A stretch of 64,000 nt of DNA, taken from contig NZ_DRFV01000015.1 of NCBI RefSeq assembly GCF_011050365.1, forward strand, positions 186,001 to 250,000, written 5' to 3'. The position numbers were made by a program, and so were the translations under genes. Under the pieces are notes generated by a model. It had not been told where the DNA came from, did not search any database, and saw only the letters and a list, made by a program, of their open reading frames with translations. Shown here in pieces: positions 21,453-32,980 of this stretch; the first letter of the stretch is position 1, and the number at the start of each line of letters is the position of its first letter. The DNA is from Pseudohongiella sp. GTDB lineage: Bacteria; Pseudomonadota; Gammaproteobacteria; Pseudomonadales; Pseudohongiellaceae.

Positions 21453-22137
21453 TTACGACACCCCTGCGCCGTTTTCAGTCACCAGTGCCAGTATCTGAGC
21501 GACGACTTCCGGGATGCTCAAACGGGTTGTATCGATGACCGTTGCGTCTTCGGCAGGACGCAATGGCGCTATGGCCCTGTTGCTGTCCCGCGCATCACGC
21601 GCATTGATATCCGCTAAAAGGTCGCCGATATTAACATCAATACCCTTTGCAATCAACTGCTTATATCGGCGATCTGCACGCTCTTGCGCCGATGCTGTCA
21701 AAAACACTTTTTGCCGGGCATCAGTAAACACCACAGTGCCCATATCACGGCCATCTGCCACCAGCCCCGGTGCCTGCCGGAAAGCTCTCTGACGCAGCAA
21801 AAGCGCCTGCCTGACTGCCGGCAAGGCAGCAACGACAGACGCCATGGTGCCTGCGCTCTCATGGCGAATTTGAGCTGACACCTCCTCACCGTCCAGCCAG
21901 ACACTGTCATCGTCGCCGGTGCCAAAGCGGATATCCAGCCCGGGGGCCAGCGCAGCAACCCCTGCCTCATCCTCCAGCCCCACGCCATGGCGCGTTGCCG
22001 CCAGCGCCAGAATCCGGTACAACGCCCCACTGTCGAGATAGTGCCAACCCAACGCGGCGGCCAACAGACGACTGACTGTGCCCTTCCCCGCCCCTCCCGG
22101 GCCGTCTATCGCAAGCACTGGCACTGCCACTGTTGCC

Positions 22138-22145
<8 letters not shown>
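21453..22145 (-). CDS. cmk: cytidylate kinase
   Basis: 230 residues. Phosphorylates CMP and dCMP. P-loop [14 protein letters not shown] near the N-terminus, [12 protein letters not shown] for substrate binding, [12 protein letters not shown] and the lid arginines ([13 protein letters not shown]) are all present. It overlaps the tyrA stop by 8 nt, so translation is probably coupled. Position between tyrA/aroA and rpsA is conserved. Confidence 0.97.
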
Positions 22146-24021
<1,876 letters not shown>

Positions 24022-24024
24022 GAA

Positions 24025-24891
24025 TCAGGCCCGGGCCCTGGGATAGGAACCGAGATTCTTGATCTTGACCGCCCGACCGGCAAGTTGCCGAAAGACTCTT
24101 TTGACAGCATCGTCCTCGATATGACCCTCAAAATCGATAAAGAATACATAAGACCACATATCATCCCGGGCCGGGCGCGTCTCAATCCGGGTCAGGCTTA
24201 CCTGGCAGGCATCAAAAGGCTCCAGCACGCGGAACAAGGCTCCCGGTTTGTTTTCGGTATATACCAGAATGGAAGTCTTGTCATGACCCGTGGCCATGCC
24301 GGCATGCTCAAACCTGTCTGCCAGCGCCGCGTGGTCGCGGGCCAGCAACAAAAAACGGGTGGTGTTGTTCTTGCGATCCTGGATGCGCGCAAATACGATC
24401 TGCAAATCAAAATAGGCGGCAGCAACTTCGCCAGCGATAGCGGCTGTCGTCGGGTCCTCAGCGGCCAGCCGCGCAGCTTCGGCATTGCTGCTGACTTCAT
24501 GCAGCTCAATATCCGGATACTGCGTACGCAGCCAGATCCGGCACTGCCCCAAAGTCTGTTTGTGCGACACAATACGCCTGATATCGGACAATCGCCCGGG
24601 GTCTTTGAGCAACAGATTGTGCTCTATAGGTAGATAGATCTCCCCGACGATAGTCAGGGATGTATCAATCAGACAATCCTGGGTACTGTTAACCGCACCC
24701 TCGGTGGAGTTCTCCACCGGCACCACACCAAAGCGGGCAGTTGCGGCCTCCACCTCCAGAAAAACATCATCGATGTTGGCTACGCTCAGGCGTTCCGGGG
24801 TGTCTGCGGAGCCAAAAAAAAGATCTACCGCTGCGTGCGAAAAAGTGCCGGGCGGGCCGAGAAAAGCAACACGCTCGGGCGTATCACTCAT
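24025..24891 (-). CDS. pheA: prephenate dehydratase (single-domain)
   Basis: 288 residues from the ATG at 24891, which overlaps the gyrA stop by 8 nt and has GAGG 6 nt upstream. It turns prephenate into phenylpyruvate. The dehydratase domain starts at once ([14 protein letters not shown]), with the catalytic TRF at 178-180, and is followed by a regulatory ACT domain ([21 protein letters not shown]) for Phe feedback. The N-terminal chorismate mutase domain of the usual gammaproteobacterial P-protein is absent; the reading frame upstream is only gyrA sequence in another frame. A separate chorismate mutase must exist elsewhere if the pathway works. Confidence 0.93.
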   Translation of the reverse strand: MSDTPERVAFLGPPGTFSHAAVDLFFGSADTPERLSVANIDDVFLEVEAATARFGVVPVENSTEGAVNSTQDCLIDTSLTIVGEIYLPIEHNLLLKDPGRLSDIRRIVSHKQTLGQCRIWLRTQYPDIELHEVSSNAEAARLAAEDPTTAAIAGEVAAAYFDLQIVFARIQDRKNNTTRFLLLARDHAALADRFEHAGMATGHDKTSILVYTENKPGALFRVLEPFDACQVSLTRIETRPARDDMWSYVFFIDFEGHIEDDAVKRVFRQLAGRAVKIKNLGSYPRARA

Positions 24892-27502
24892 CACCAGCCT
24901 CATCCGCTTGCTGCCCGGTAGTGATGACTTCGCCGTCGGCATCAACGTCAACAACATCTTCCGGCAGTTCGTCGTCCGCATCAGCAACAGGTTCAACACC
25001 GACCAGCAACTCATCTTTCTTGAGCTTGATCAGACGCACGCCCTGGGTGTTGCGACTCAGCACAGACACTTCATCGACCCGAATACGCACCAGTGTGCCT
25101 TTATTGGAGATCAACATTATCTGACCGCCATCGGCGACCTGCACCGCGCCCACCAGTGCGCCATTACGCTCACTGGTCTGCATGCCAATAACACCCTGAC
25201 CACCACGACCATAAACCGGGAATTCAGCAACATCAGTGCGCTTGCCATAGCCATTTTCACTGACCGTCAGCACCTGGTGGCCCTCCTCCGGAATAATCAA
25301 TGCAATCATTTCCTGATCTGCCGCCAACCGGATACCCCGAACCCCACGCGCCGTTCTGCCCATGGTGCGGACGCCGGCTTCATTAAAGCGCAGCACTTTG
25401 CCGCCACTGCCAAACAGCATGATGTCGCGTTGCCCGTCTGTCAGTGCGGTACCGACCAGGCGGTCGCCCTCATCCAGCTCAATTGCGCGCAAACCCACGC
25501 TGCGTGGGCGCGAGAAGCTCGTTAATGATGTCTTTTTCACTGTACCCATGGCGGTCGCCATGAATATGAAATAACCCTCGGTATACTCCCGTATCGGCAG
25601 CATGCTGGTAATGCGCTCGCCCTCTTCCAATGGCAGGATGTTGACCAGCGGGCGTCCTCTTGAGGTGCGGCTCGCGAGGGGAATGTTGAACACACGCAAC
25701 CAGTACACCTTGCCGGCGCTACTGAAGCACAACAGGGTATCGTGGCTGCTGGCAATCAACAGGTGTTCAACGACATCTTCGTCCTTGACTGCGGCCGCCG
25801 CCTTGCCCATACCGCCGCGACGCTGCGCGTGGTAGTCGGTCAGCGGCTGTGACTTGGCATAACCACTGCGCGAAATGGTGACCACGCGGTCTTCTTCGGT
25901 GATCAGGTCTTCCATGCTCAGGTCAAGCTGTGAGCCAACAATTTCGGTTCGGCGCTTATCGCCATAATTGCTGCGCACCAGATTCAGCTCTTCACGCATG
26001 ACTTCAAACAACCGGGTATCGCTGCCCAGAATCTCAAGGAAATCGGCAATTTGTTGCAATAAATCTTTGTAATCATTAATAAGTTTTTCATGTTCCAGGC
26101 CGGTCAGGCGATGCAGACGCAAATCCAGGATGGCTTGTGCCTGCGCCGGCGACAGGAAGTATTCCTCGCCTTTCAGGCCATATTCCACCGGCAACTCTTC
26201 CGGGCGGCAGGAATCTGCACCCGCCTCGCCCAGCATGGCCAGCACGCTGGTGGAAACCCACGAGCGGGCAAGCAGTTTTTCCTTGGCTTCGGCCGAGCTG
26301 GGTGACTCCTTGATAAGCTGGATGACGGCGTCGATATTGGCCAGTGCAACCGCCAGACCTTCCAGTATGTGACCTTTTTCACGTGCCTTGCGCAGAAGGT
26401 AGACCGTTCGGCGTGTGACCACTTCACGACGGTGGCGGATAAACGACTGCAGAATCTCTTTCAGATTAAGCAGCTTGGGCTGGCCATCGACCAGAGCCAC
26501 CATATTAATGCCAAACACCGACTGCATCTGGGTCTGCGCATACAGATTATTCAATACGACTTCGCCGACTTCACCGCGACGAAGTTCGATGACCACCCGC
26601 AAACCGTCCTTGTCCGACTCGTCGCGCAGCTCGGTAATGCCCTCAATCTTCTTTTCCTTGACCAGCTCGGCAATCTTTTCTACCAGGCGCGCCTTGTTAA
26701 GCTGATACGGGATTTCCGTAATGATGATGGTCGGTTTGTTGGATTTTTCATCCTCGATAATTTCCGCGCGGGCTCGCATGTAGATGCGACCGCGACCGGT
26801 TTTGTAGGCTTCAACAATGCCCGCACGGCCGTTAATGATGGCGGCGGTCGGAAAGTCAGGCCCCTTGATATGCTCCATCAGATCATCAATGGAAATATCT
26901 TCATCGTCCATCAATGCCAGGCAGGCATCCACCACTTCGGTAAGATTGTGCGGCGGTATATTCGTCGCCATACCGACCGCGATACCGGATGAGCCGTTCA
27001 CCAGCAGATTGGGCACCTGCGTCGGGAACACATCGGGAATACGCTCCGTGCCGTCATAGTTGTCAGAAAAATCAACGGTTTCCTTGTCCAGGTCAGCCAT
27101 CAGATCATGAGCGATCTTGGCCATGCGGATTTCGGTGTAACGCATGGCAGCGGCGGAGTCGCCGTCTATCGAACCAAAGTTACCCTGACCATCAACCAGC
27201 GGGTAACGCAAAGAGAAGTCCTGTGCCATGCGCACAATGGTGTCGTAAACCGCGGAGTCACCGTGCGGGTGATACTTACCGATGACATCGCCCACGACAC
27301 GGGCAGATTTCTTGTAAGGCTTGTTCCAGTCATTGGAGAGCACATTCATCGCAAACAACACGCGTCTGTGCACAGGCTTGAGCCCGTCCCTGACATCGGG
27401 CAATGCACGTCCAACAATCACGCTCATCGCGTAGGCAAGATAGGATTCGCGCATCTCGCTTTCGAGAGAAACAGGCGATATCTGATTTGTAGATTCCGTC
27501 AT
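24884..27502 (-). CDS. gyrA: DNA gyrase subunit A
   Basis: 872 residues. The catalytic Tyr122 lies in AAMRYTE; the quinolone-resistance region reads GDSAVYD with Ser83 and Asp87, the susceptible wild-type residues. The six-bladed C-terminal DNA-wrapping domain is present (QRRGGMGK is the GyrA box), followed by an acidic tail. It heads the gyrA-pheA-tyrA-cmk-rpsA-ihfB cluster; serC, which often follows gyrA, is missing. Divergent from mtaD. Confidence 0.98.
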   Translation of the reverse strand: MTESTNQISPVSLESEMRESYLAYAMSVIVGRALPDVRDGLKPVHRRVLFAMNVLSNDWNKPYKKSARVVGDVIGKYHPHGDSAVYDTIVRMAQDFSLRYPLVDGQGNFGSIDGDSAAAMRYTEIRMAKIAHDLMADLDKETVDFSDNYDGTERIPDVFPTQVPNLLVNGSSGIAVGMATNIPPHNLTEVVDACLALMDDEDISIDDLMEHIKGPDFPTAAIINGRAGIVEAYKTGRGRIYMRARAEIIEDEKSNKPTIIITEIPYQLNKARLVEKIAELVKEKKIEGITELRDESDKDGLRVVIELRRGEVGEVVLNNLYAQTQMQSVFGINMVALVDGQPKLLNLKEILQSFIRHRREVVTRRTVYLLRKAREKGHILEGLAVALANIDAVIQLIKESPSSAEAKEKLLARSWVSTSVLAMLGEAGADSCRPEELPVEYGLKGEEYFLSPAQAQAILDLRLHRLTGLEHEKLINDYKDLLQQIADFLEILGSDTRLFEVMREELNLVRSNYGDKRRTEIVGSQLDLSMEDLITEEDRVVTISRSGYAKSQPLTDYHAQRRGGMGKAAAAVKDEDVVEHLLIASSHDTLLCFSSAGKVYWLRVFNIPLASRTSRGRPLVNILPLEEGERITSMLPIREYTEGYFIFMATAMGTVKKTSLTSFSRPRSVGLRAIELDEGDRLVGTALTDGQRDIMLFGSGGKVLRFNEAGVRTMGRTARGVRGIRLAADQEMIALIIPEEGHQVLTVSENGYGKRTDVAEFPVYGRGGQGVIGMQTSERNGALVGAVQVADGGQIMLISNKGTLVRIRVDEVSVLSRNTQGVRLIKLKKDELLVGVEPVADADDELPEDVVDVDADGEVITTGQQADEAGDE

Positions 27503-27710
27503 ATTTTTTTAGGCTCTCATACGGACTGTAAGCGGCTCATCCAAGCGCGCCCGGGCCAGTCCTTTCGGGTAGTTCTTGCTGGTGATTCCCAAGCGTCGAT
27601 TTCACTGCAATCGCCGATCGATAAAATTGATCAATACTACCACAATTGACCTGTCACCGGACACAAAAATACGGTTTGATATCAAGCTCCTGCTTTAAGG
27701 CAATATTCGT

Positions 27711-27716
27711 TATAAT
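27711..27716 (+). promoter_or_regulatory. -10 element of mtaD operon
   Basis: Perfect TATAAT 31 nt before the mtaD start in the 244-bp gyrA-mtaD intergenic region. I see no good -35 hexamer at 16-18 nt, so an activator or other contacts may be needed. A gyrA promoter must lie in the same gap but I could not assign it. Confidence 0.5.
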
Positions 27717-27746
27717 CGCCCCCCGAAGCCCTGAACCGGAGTCCCA

Positions 27747-29102
27747 ATGAGCCCCAGCGAACACCCGCATGACGTTGATCTGCTGATACATGCCCGCTGG
27801 ATTATTCCAGCCACCGATGACCAGGCCATCCTCGAACATCACAGCATAGCCGTGCGTAACGGCACCATCACCGGCTTGTGTGCCACGGCGCAGAGCAAGC
27901 AGCTGTTCCGCGCAAACCGGGAAGTTACCCTGGATCAGCATGCCCTGATCCCCGGGCTGGTCAACACTCATGGCCATGCCGGCATGTCTTTACTGCGCGG
28001 AATCGCTGATGACCTGCCCTTGCACACCTGGCTTAATGACCATATCTGGCCGCTGGAGGGCAAATGGATCAGTGAAGAGTTCGTCTACCAGGGCACTCAA
28101 CTGGCAATCGCAGAGATGATTCGTGGCGGCACTACCTGTTTTGCCGACATGTACTTTTATCCTGATGCCAGCGCCAGAGCGGCCAGCGAAGCCGGTATTC
28201 GGGCCCAGCTGGCGGTGCCTGTCATAGACTTCCCGACGCCCTGGGCGGCTGATGCCGACGAGTGCATCCGCAAAACCACGGAGCTGCACGATGCCTGGCG
28301 TAACAGTGAACTGGTGAGCACTGCCTTTGGGCCGCATGCGCCATACAGTGTTTCCGACGACTCCCTGCGCAAGATGCTCACGTTTGCCGAAGAGCTCGAT
28401 CTGCCCATTCATATGCATGTCCACGAAACCGCTTTTGAAGTGGAAGACGCAGTGAACAACACTGGTCAGCGTCCGTTGCGCAGACTCTATGATCTGGGTT
28501 TACTGGGTCCTCGTATGCTGTGTGTGCATGCCACCCAGATAGATGATGACGATATGGCGTTGCTGCAGAAAACCGCAACCCATGTTGTCCATTGCCCCGA
28601 GTCCAACCTCAAGCTGGCCAGCGGTTTCTGCCCGGTACACAGACTGCAGCAAGGCGGTATTAACGTCGCTCTGGGCACCGATGGCGCCGCCAGTAACAAT
28701 GATCTGGACATGTTTTCAGAGATGCGCACCGCGGCACTGCTGGCCAAAGCCTGCGCCAATGACGCCAGCGCGCTGCCGGCGTACCGGGCCCTGCAGATGG
28801 CCACCATCAATGGTGCCAGGGCCATGGGACTGGACGCATTGATTGGCACGCTGGAAGTTGGTAAACGTGCCGATTTCACCGCTGTGCGCATGGACAGCCT
28901 GAATTCAATACCCGTGTTCAATCCGGTCTCGCACCTGGTGTACTCAACCCAGGCCAGCCAGGTCAGCCACGTTTGGGTCAATGGCAAGCTGCTGTTAAAT
29001 GACGGCGAACTGACCACAATTAACCGACGCCATGTGCAGGAACAGACGCAATCATGGCAACACCGACTGCAACACACCACGCCTCCGGGAGATACCGCAT
29101 GA
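27747..29102 (+). CDS. mtaD: 5-methylthioadenosine/S-adenosylhomocysteine deaminase (TRZ/ATZ amidohydrolase family)
   Basis: 451-residue metal-dependent hydrolase of the amidohydrolase fold. Metal ligands: H75 and H77 in NTHGHAG, later HVHE, a conserved His in CVHATQ, and Asp in GTDGAASNNDLDM. Family members in this position deaminate MTA (and SAH) to the inosine form for salvage. The gene leads a four-gene rightward operon; its stop overlaps the ubiG start (ATGA). The link with ubiG makes sense because UbiG releases SAH. Confidence 0.9.
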   Translation: MSPSEHPHDVDLLIHARWIIPATDDQAILEHHSIAVRNGTITGLCATAQSKQLFRANREVTLDQHALIPGLVNTHGHAGMSLLRGIADDLPLHTWLNDHIWPLEGKWISEEFVYQGTQLAIAEMIRGGTTCFADMYFYPDASARAASEAGIRAQLAVPVIDFPTPWAADADECIRKTTELHDAWRNSELVSTAFGPHAPYSVSDDSLRKMLTFAEELDLPIHMHVHETAFEVEDAVNNTGQRPLRRLYDLGLLGPRMLCVHATQIDDDDMALLQKTATHVVHCPESNLKLASGFCPVHRLQQGGINVALGTDGAASNNDLDMFSEMRTAALLAKACANDASALPAYRALQMATINGARAMGLDALIGTLEVGKRADFTAVRMDSLNSIPVFNPVSHLVYSTQASQVSHVWVNGKLLLNDGELTTINRRHVQEQTQSWQHRLQHTTPPGDTA

Positions 29103-29809
29103 GTGCGCCGCAAAGTAATCGCGATGATGCTGAAATCCGCAAATTCGAAGCCCTCGCCGCGCGCTGGTGGGACCCCAACAGCGAGTTTCGGCCATTACAT
29201 GAAATAAATCCGTTACGCATGGGGTTTATCAGCCGCAAGATCAACCCGGCCGGCCAGCGTTGCATCGATATCGGCTGCGGCGGCGGCATCCTCAGCGAGG
29301 CGCTGGCGCATCAGGGCGCGACAGTCACTGCCATAGATCTGGCAGAAGCGTCGCTGGCCGTTGCCCGGCTGCACAAGCTGGAAAGCGGACTCGATATCCG
29401 CTATGAAAATATAGCAGCCGAGGCCATGGCGGACCAGGAAGCCGGTCAATACGATATCGTCACCTGCCTGGAGATGCTCGAGCATGTACCCGACCCGGAA
29501 GCCATCGTGGCCGCCTGCGTCAAACTGGCAAAACCCGGCGGCCACATTTTCTTTTCCACGCTTAATCGCAACCCCAAATCATGGCTGTTCGCCATCGTCG
29601 GTGCTGAATACATACTGAGCCTGCTGCCCAAGGGCACCCACGACTACGCCAAATTCATCAAACCATCCGAACTTGCATCATGGTGCCGACACTATGGTCT
29701 GGAACAGGGTGAGCTGATTGGCATGGGATACAACCCATTAACCAAACGCTATCGCCTGCAAGCAAATATTGATGTCAATTATCTGGTCCACTATCGGAAG
29801 CCGGCATGA
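29099..29809 (+). CDS. ubiG: ubiquinone biosynthesis O-methyltransferase
   Basis: 236 residues from the ATG that overlaps the mtaD stop; an upstream in-frame ATG at 29054 lies inside mtaD and gives a non-family extension. UbiG performs both O-methylations in ubiquinone synthesis with SAM. N-terminal KFEALAARWWDPNSEFRPLHEINPLR signature is given here in part (ARWWDP, FRPLHEINP), then the SAM motif DIGCGGGILSE and LEMLEHVPDP. It overlaps the next gene by 4 nt. Confidence 0.97.
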   Translation: MSAPQSNRDDAEIRKFEALAARWWDPNSEFRPLHEINPLRMGFISRKINPAGQRCIDIGCGGGILSEALAHQGATVTAIDLAEASLAVARLHKLESGLDIRYENIAAEAMADQEAGQYDIVTCLEMLEHVPDPEAIVAACVKLAKPGGHIFFSTLNRNPKSWLFAIVGAEYILSLLPKGTHDYAKFIKPSELASWCRHYGLEQGELIGMGYNPLTKRYRLQANIDVNYLVHYRKPA

Positions 29810-30498
29810 GTGTTACCGCCAATCCCGGATTTGACGCTGTGTTATTCGACCTCGACGGCACCCTGATCGACACGGCACCCGACTTCAGAGCCGTCCTGCA
29901 TCATCTGTGCGCAGATCAGGGTGTTGCCCCGCCAGATGATGCTGCGATACTGGCGACAGTTTCCAGCGGCGCACGGGCACTGGTGGAGCTGGCTTTTCAG
30001 CTCGCGCCCGGCAGCCCGGGTTTTGATACCTTGCTGCAGACCCTGCTTAATCAGTACATGGCACAGTTGCAGGAAACACGCTCGGTGCTGTTTCCCGCCA
30101 TCGATGAATTGCTGGCAGACCTTGAACATCACGATATCCCCTGGGGCGTGGTGACCAACAAACCAGAGCGCTTCTGTATCCCGCTATTGCATAAACTGGC
30201 GCTCGACACCCGCTGTTCAGTGCTGGTCTGTCCCGATCACGTCAGCCAGACCAAACCGCATCCCGAGCCACTGCTGCTTGCTTGTGACCGCCTTGACTGC
30301 GCACCGGGGCGCAGCGTTTATATCGGCGATCACCCGCGCGATATCGAGGCCGGCAATGCAGCGGACATGCACACCATCGCTGCGGCTTACGGATATCTCC
30401 CGCACCACCCGCCGGTCAGCGAATGGGGGGCAGACCACATTTCACCAACGGTTGCCGATATTCAGCAATATCTGGGCAACCGCCACAACGCTAATTGA
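29806..30498 (+). CDS. mupP: HAD-family phosphatase, N-acetylmuramate 6-phosphate phosphatase type
   Basis: 230 residues. HAD motif I FDLDGTLIDT (Asp nucleophile and acid/base), motif II in VVTNKPE, motif III Lys in QTKPHPEP and motif IV GDHPRDIEAG are in order; a helical cap lies between I and II. In Pseudomonas the gene at exactly this place, after ubiG, is MupP of the cell-wall recycling pathway that bypasses MurA; older annotation is phosphoglycolate phosphatase. The assignment rests on synteny. Start overlaps the ubiG stop. Confidence 0.85.
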   Translation: MSVTANPGFDAVLFDLDGTLIDTAPDFRAVLHHLCADQGVAPPDDAAILATVSSGARALVELAFQLAPGSPGFDTLLQTLLNQYMAQLQETRSVLFPAIDELLADLEHHDIPWGVVTNKPERFCIPLLHKLALDTRCSVLVCPDHVSQTKPHPEPLLLACDRLDCAPGRSVYIGDHPRDIEAGNAADMHTIAAAYGYLPHHPPVSEWGADHISPTVADIQQYLGNRHNAN

Positions 30499-30515
30499 TC
30501 AGTAAGGACAAACGC

Positions 30516-31313
30516 ATGAAAATTGAACCAGCCCAGGCCATCGACAGCAGCGAGTTGACGATTCCGGTCAATGACAGCCTGCAAGGTCGGACTATTCTGG
30601 TCACCGGCGCCGGCGATGGCATCGGCAAAGCAGCGGCGCGGACATTTGCCCGCAGTGGCGCTACGGTTATTCTGTTGGGCCGCACCCAGAGCAAACTGGA
30701 AGCTGTGTACGACGCCATTGCCAGCGAAAATCTGCCGGAAGCCATCATTCACCCAATGGATCTGGCTATCGCCGGTAGCGAGGATTACGATACTCTCGGT
30801 CGCTCGATACAGGAACAGTTTCCGGCGCTTGACGGCCTTTTGCACAACGCCAGCGAGCTTGGTGCCCTGGGTCCGATTCAGCACTATGCACCAGAGAGCT
30901 GGATGAAACTCATGCAGATCAACATCAACGCGGTGTTTATGTTGACCCGGGCGTTACTGCCGGCGCTGCAGCAATCTGATGACGCCCGCATCCTGTTTAC
31001 CTCTTCCAGTGTCGGGCGCAAGGGTCGCGCCTATTGGGGCGCCTATGCGGTCAGCAAATTCGCCACCGAGGGCCTGATGCAGGTCCTTGCCGAAGAGTTG
31101 GCAGAAACCACCCGGATTCGCGTAAACAGCATTAATCCGGGTGCCACCCGCACAGAGATGCGCCGCGCGGCCTATCCGGCAGAAAATCCAATGTCCTTAC
31201 CCACGGCAGAATCCCTGATGCCGGCCTATCTGCACCTCATGCAACCCGGGAGCGCGTCACACCATGGCGAAACGATTGATATCCGGACACTGCTGACCGA
31301 ACTGCCCGGCTAA
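30516..31313 (+). CDS. yciK: YciK-type short-chain dehydrogenase
   Basis: 265 residues, started at the ATG preceded by AAGGA at a good distance; 21 nt upstream another ATG overlaps mupP. Rossmann glycine motif VTGAGDGIGKA and catalytic Ser-Tyr-Lys (TSSSVGRKG... YAVSK) are intact, so it is an active oxidoreductase by appearance. The substrate is not known. Last gene of the mtaD-ubiG-mupP-yciK operon, the same order as in P. aeruginosa. Confidence 0.9.
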   Translation: MKIEPAQAIDSSELTIPVNDSLQGRTILVTGAGDGIGKAAARTFARSGATVILLGRTQSKLEAVYDAIASENLPEAIIHPMDLAIAGSEDYDTLGRSIQEQFPALDGLLHNASELGALGPIQHYAPESWMKLMQININAVFMLTRALLPALQQSDDARILFTSSSVGRKGRAYWGAYAVSKFATEGLMQVLAEELAETTRIRVNSINPGATRTEMRRAAYPAENPMSLPTAESLMPAYLHLMQPGSASHHGETIDIRTLLTELPG

Positions 31314-31350
31314 ACTCAGCCTACGGTGACAGCAAACTGACACCCGGTAC

Positions 31351-31395
31351 GGCAAGCGTCAGTAAACCGGCAAATTGTTGCCGCCGACGCTTGCC
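31351..31395. repeat. nested palindromic element after yciK
   Basis: Outer perfect 10-bp arms (GGCAAGCGTC at 31351 and GACGCTTGCC at 31386) enclose a second perfect 6-bp stem (CGGCAA-ATTG-TTGCCG, 31368-31383). No T run follows. It sits 37 bp past the yciK stop, in the 227-bp gap before the cyclase gene, and resembles REP-type extragenic palindromes or a 3'-end stabiliser. Confidence 0.7.
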
Positions 31396-31491
31396 ACTCA
31401 CCCCTGCTTAATGGTGGCAAAACCACAGCCGACCGACCATTAGAATCCTACCCTGCTGTTTTTTATATAATTAATTAAAATATCAGCACTT

Positions 31492-31507
31492 TGGCACAAT
31501 AATCGCT
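31492..31507 (+). promoter_or_regulatory. sigma-54-type promoter of the diguanylate cyclase gene
   Basis: TGGCACA-N4-TCGCT with the GG (31493-31494) and GC (31505-31506) doublets at the exact 12-bp offset of the -24/-12 consensus. It lies 34 nt before the start codon, next to an AT-rich upstream tract (31458-31482). An IHF-like match (31481-31493) overlaps the -24 element. Confidence 0.65.
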
Positions 31508-31540
31508 TGTCTTCGGTAGACGTTTACCCCGGAGACCGAC

Positions 31541-32473
31541 ATGGCTATGCCACTCAGCTCGGCGACAGCAGTAGATACCGCCACCCAGGGCCGCTCTCAG
31601 CTTATGCTGATTCCGGCTGCCAATGACTATTTACCAGACGGTAGTAAACCACTGGCACAGACACGCTATCGCCTGTTGACCCGATTGCAGTCGTCACTGG
31701 AGCTGGAAAAAATTCTGACCCTTTTCCATGAGGAAACCAGTGAGTTGGTCGATCATTGTGGCCTGGTTTACGTCAATGAAGCGCAGCAGATTCAAAAGTC
31801 AGTGGGCAGTGTCGAGTTGCACAGTTGCAGCTACCGCCTTATCACCCAACGCGACAATCTGGGTGAAATAGTGCTTTACCATAACGCCCCGTTTGCCGAT
31901 GCCGATCTCGACTGTATTGAAACCCTGCTCAGTACCCTGCTCTGTCCACTGCGTAACGCGCTGCAGTACCAGGCTGCCATTGACGCCTCTATGACTGACC
32001 CGTTAACCGGCGCCGGTAATCGGCTGGCGATGATGACCAATCTGGAACACGAGCTGAACCTGACGCGGCGTTATCATCATGAACTGTCACTGCTGGTGAT
32101 TGATATTGATAAATTCAAAAAGATCAACGATACCGAAGGCCATACTGCCGGTGACAATGTGCTGCGGGAAATGGTACGTCTGATCAATAACGTAAATCGC
32201 AACACCGATCGATGTTATCGCTACGGCGGCGAAGAGTTTGTTGTTGTGCTTAGCAAGACTGACAAGTATGGCGCCATGGTCATCGCCGAGAGGTTGCGCG
32301 AAGCCGTTGCCAGTCTCAGGATCTGCGCCGAATCCGGACCGTTACAGGTCACGGTCAGTATCGGTGCTGCATCGTTTGCTGAAACCGACAATATCCAGCT
32401 GCTGATGAATCGGGCGGACAAGGCCATGTACAAAGTGAAAAATGCGGGCGGGAACGGGTCCGCGTTCCTTTAA
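31541..32473 (+). CDS. diguanylate cyclase with N-terminal GAF-like sensor domain
   Basis: 310 residues. The C-terminal GGDEF domain (about 151-310) starts MTDPLTGAGNRLAM and has the active-site GGEEF at 229-233 and an RxxD inhibition site (R220-D223), so it should make c-di-GMP from GTP and be product-inhibited. The N-terminal part (about 40-150) looks like a small GAF-type sensor with no transmembrane segment, so the enzyme is cytosolic. The same sensor fold is repeated as the next gene. A sigma-54-like promoter and GGAG ribosome site lie upstream. Confidence 0.92.
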   Translation: MAMPLSSATAVDTATQGRSQLMLIPAANDYLPDGSKPLAQTRYRLLTRLQSSLELEKILTLFHEETSELVDHCGLVYVNEAQQIQKSVGSVELHSCSYRLITQRDNLGEIVLYHNAPFADADLDCIETLLSTLLCPLRNALQYQAAIDASMTDPLTGAGNRLAMMTNLEHELNLTRRYHHELSLLVIDIDKFKKINDTEGHTAGDNVLREMVRLINNVNRNTDRCYRYGGEEFVVVLSKTDKYGAMVIAERLREAVASLRICAESGPLQVTVSIGAASFAETDNIQLLMNRADKAMYKVKNAGGNGSAFL

Positions 32474-32519
32474 ACCATTTTTATGCACGTCTCCGCGAGG
32501 AGAACCAGGGGAAAGTTTG

Positions 32520-32963
32520 ATGACAGCTTACATGCAAAGCACGCTACAAGATGCCGGGCACCAACCTGCAGAAACCGATACCAAAGCATCTGTCAGGCGC
32601 AAACAACGCGAACAGGAATTACGTCAGATACTGACCGAAAACCTGGGTGGTACGCTTGAGATATCAACTTTGCAACAGCGCCTGCTGCACAGTATGACAC
32701 GCGGAGTAGCGCTGGACGGACTGCACTATCACCACGAAGCCCTGGACGTTGATATTCGCGTGGGAACCCAGTCTTCCCATAGCTGCGGCTATCGACTGTT
32801 ATGCACTGACGAATATCTGGGAGAGATTGTCTTCAAGCGTAACCGTAAATTCACCGAGCGTGAATTACAGTTGATTGAAGCGCTGATCCCGGCGCTGGTC
32901 AATCCGCTGCGCAACAGCCTCAGATCAAAGAAACTGGAAGGATCGGATACATCAGCGCCCTGA
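32520..32963 (+). CDS. stand-alone sensor-domain protein, paralogue of the cyclase N-terminus
   Basis: 147 residues from the ATG at 32520, 46 nt after the cyclase stop. Residues 1-45 are charged and helical; residues about 46-135 align with the cyclase sensor part: SCGYRLL/SCSYRLI, LGEIVF/LGEIVL, ELQLIEALIPALVNPLRN/DLDCIETLLSTLLCPLRN (read in short blocks). There is no catalytic domain. I infer a duplicated sensor that lost or never had the GGDEF part; it might dimerise with the cyclase or compete for its signal. I know no named family for it. Confidence 0.8.
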   Translation: MTAYMQSTLQDAGHQPAETDTKASVRRKQREQELRQILTENLGGTLEISTLQQRLLHSMTRGVALDGLHYHHEALDVDIRVGTQSSHSCGYRLLCTDEYLGEIVFKRNRKFTERELQLIEALIPALVNPLRNSLRSKKLEGSDTSAP

Positions 32964-32980
32964 CAACGAACAACCGCTGA

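Noticed and set aside
24892-25014. 41-codon N-terminal extension of pheA
   Set aside because: It is out-of-frame gyrA sequence, does not resemble chorismate mutase, and the ATG at 24891 has a good ribosome site.
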